Assembly (NCBI GenBank): GCA_002104985.1
Contig: MCGO01000144.1
Location: forward strand, 1 to 64,000
From: Rhizoclosmatium globosum
Lineage: Eukaryota > Chytridiomycota > Chytridiomycetes > Chytridiales > Chytriomycetaceae
Reading direction: 5' to 3'
Length of the DNA: 64,000 nucleotides
Below the pieces are notes generated by a model. That model saw nothing but the letters and a program-made list of their open reading frames with translations. It had not been told where the DNA came from and did not search any database. The position numbers were made by a program, and so were the translations under genes. The number at the start of each line of letters is the position of its first letter. Within the stretch, counting starts at the first letter, position 1. This document shows, piece by piece, positions 63,865 to 64,000 of this stretch.

Positions 63865-64000
63865 CATCGAATACGTTTTAAATTTAACTCTCAATCTTTT
63901 CAAATTTTATTCTTGAAGGTTCATTTAAAATTGATTCCATGAAATTCAACCAGCCACAGTGATAAGGAAGTCATCCCAGCCATTTTAGTTGCAATGCACG

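Overview
The window looks like nuclear DNA of a zoosporic, chytrid-like fungus. Genes are compact and carry many short introns (about 45-70 bp, gt...ag). The proteins are fungal: a large NAD-glutamate dehydrogenase, carnitine acetyltransferase, an Alr-type CorA transporter and GTP cyclohydrolase II. F-box proteins with plant-like LSGxIPxEIG leucine-rich repeats and a PAQR receptor also fit an early-diverging fungus. The telomere-type repeat is CCCTAA/TTAGGG. Assignment to Chytridiomycota is inference; no species is claimed.

Bases 1-16,000 are subtelomere-like. From the left: (i) the 5' part of a Ty1/copia element on the minus strand whose Gag carries an RRM where a zinc knuckle is usual; (ii) a frameshifted member of an unrecognised gene family; (iii) a ~1 kb minisatellite, a small coiled-coil ORF and a related minisatellite in inverted orientation; (iv) a 5'-truncated and then a near full-length copy of one non-LTR retrotransposon. 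Each LINE copy starts against CCCTAA-type sequence and ends in poly(A) followed by CCCTAA-type sequence. (v) Next come more CCCTAA tracts running into a 5'-truncated paralogue of the family in (ii), bracketed by a duplicated ~104-bp segment and CTGCAT/CTGCGT hexamer arrays. All CCCTAA tracts have the same orientation, the one expected at a left chromosome end. The LINE has no recognisable endonuclease between its gag-like part and its reverse transcriptase and none after it, which suggests integration primed from chromosome ends. This is the most notable system in the window.

From about 16,800 to 64,000 the sequence is gene-dense and mostly ordinary. 16.8-28.9 kb: carnitine acetyltransferase, a DUF5662-like protein, an F-box/ankyrin protein, a Cys-rich secreted protein, a CorA transporter, two tandem paralogues of the succinate dehydrogenase membrane anchor, and a disordered protein with repeated KPWL motifs and a SUMO-interaction-like motif. 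28.9-32.1 kb: a tandem duplication of a multi-pass membrane protein that dragged along the 5' end of the KPWL gene as a relic. 32.4-38.9 kb: GTP cyclohydrolase II with a membrane anchor, an unknown protein, a CDK-like kinase and two ML-domain-like secreted proteins. 39-46 kb: a YdcZ-type transporter, an M13 metallopeptidase and NAD-glutamate dehydrogenase; the last two share an N-terminal motif. 46.7-64 kb: two F-box/LRR proteins, mS41, RPS13 with a 677-bp last intron, a duplicated unknown family (ECCIEMQT motif), a UbiB-family protein, a DOPA-dioxygenase-like protein, a PAQR receptor with an in-frame stop, and unknown proteins.

Several frame breaks in the left 14 kb are single-base losses in homopolymers. 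Pseudogenisation and consensus error cannot be separated from sequence alone. Exon boundaries were read by eye from splice signals and frame continuity.
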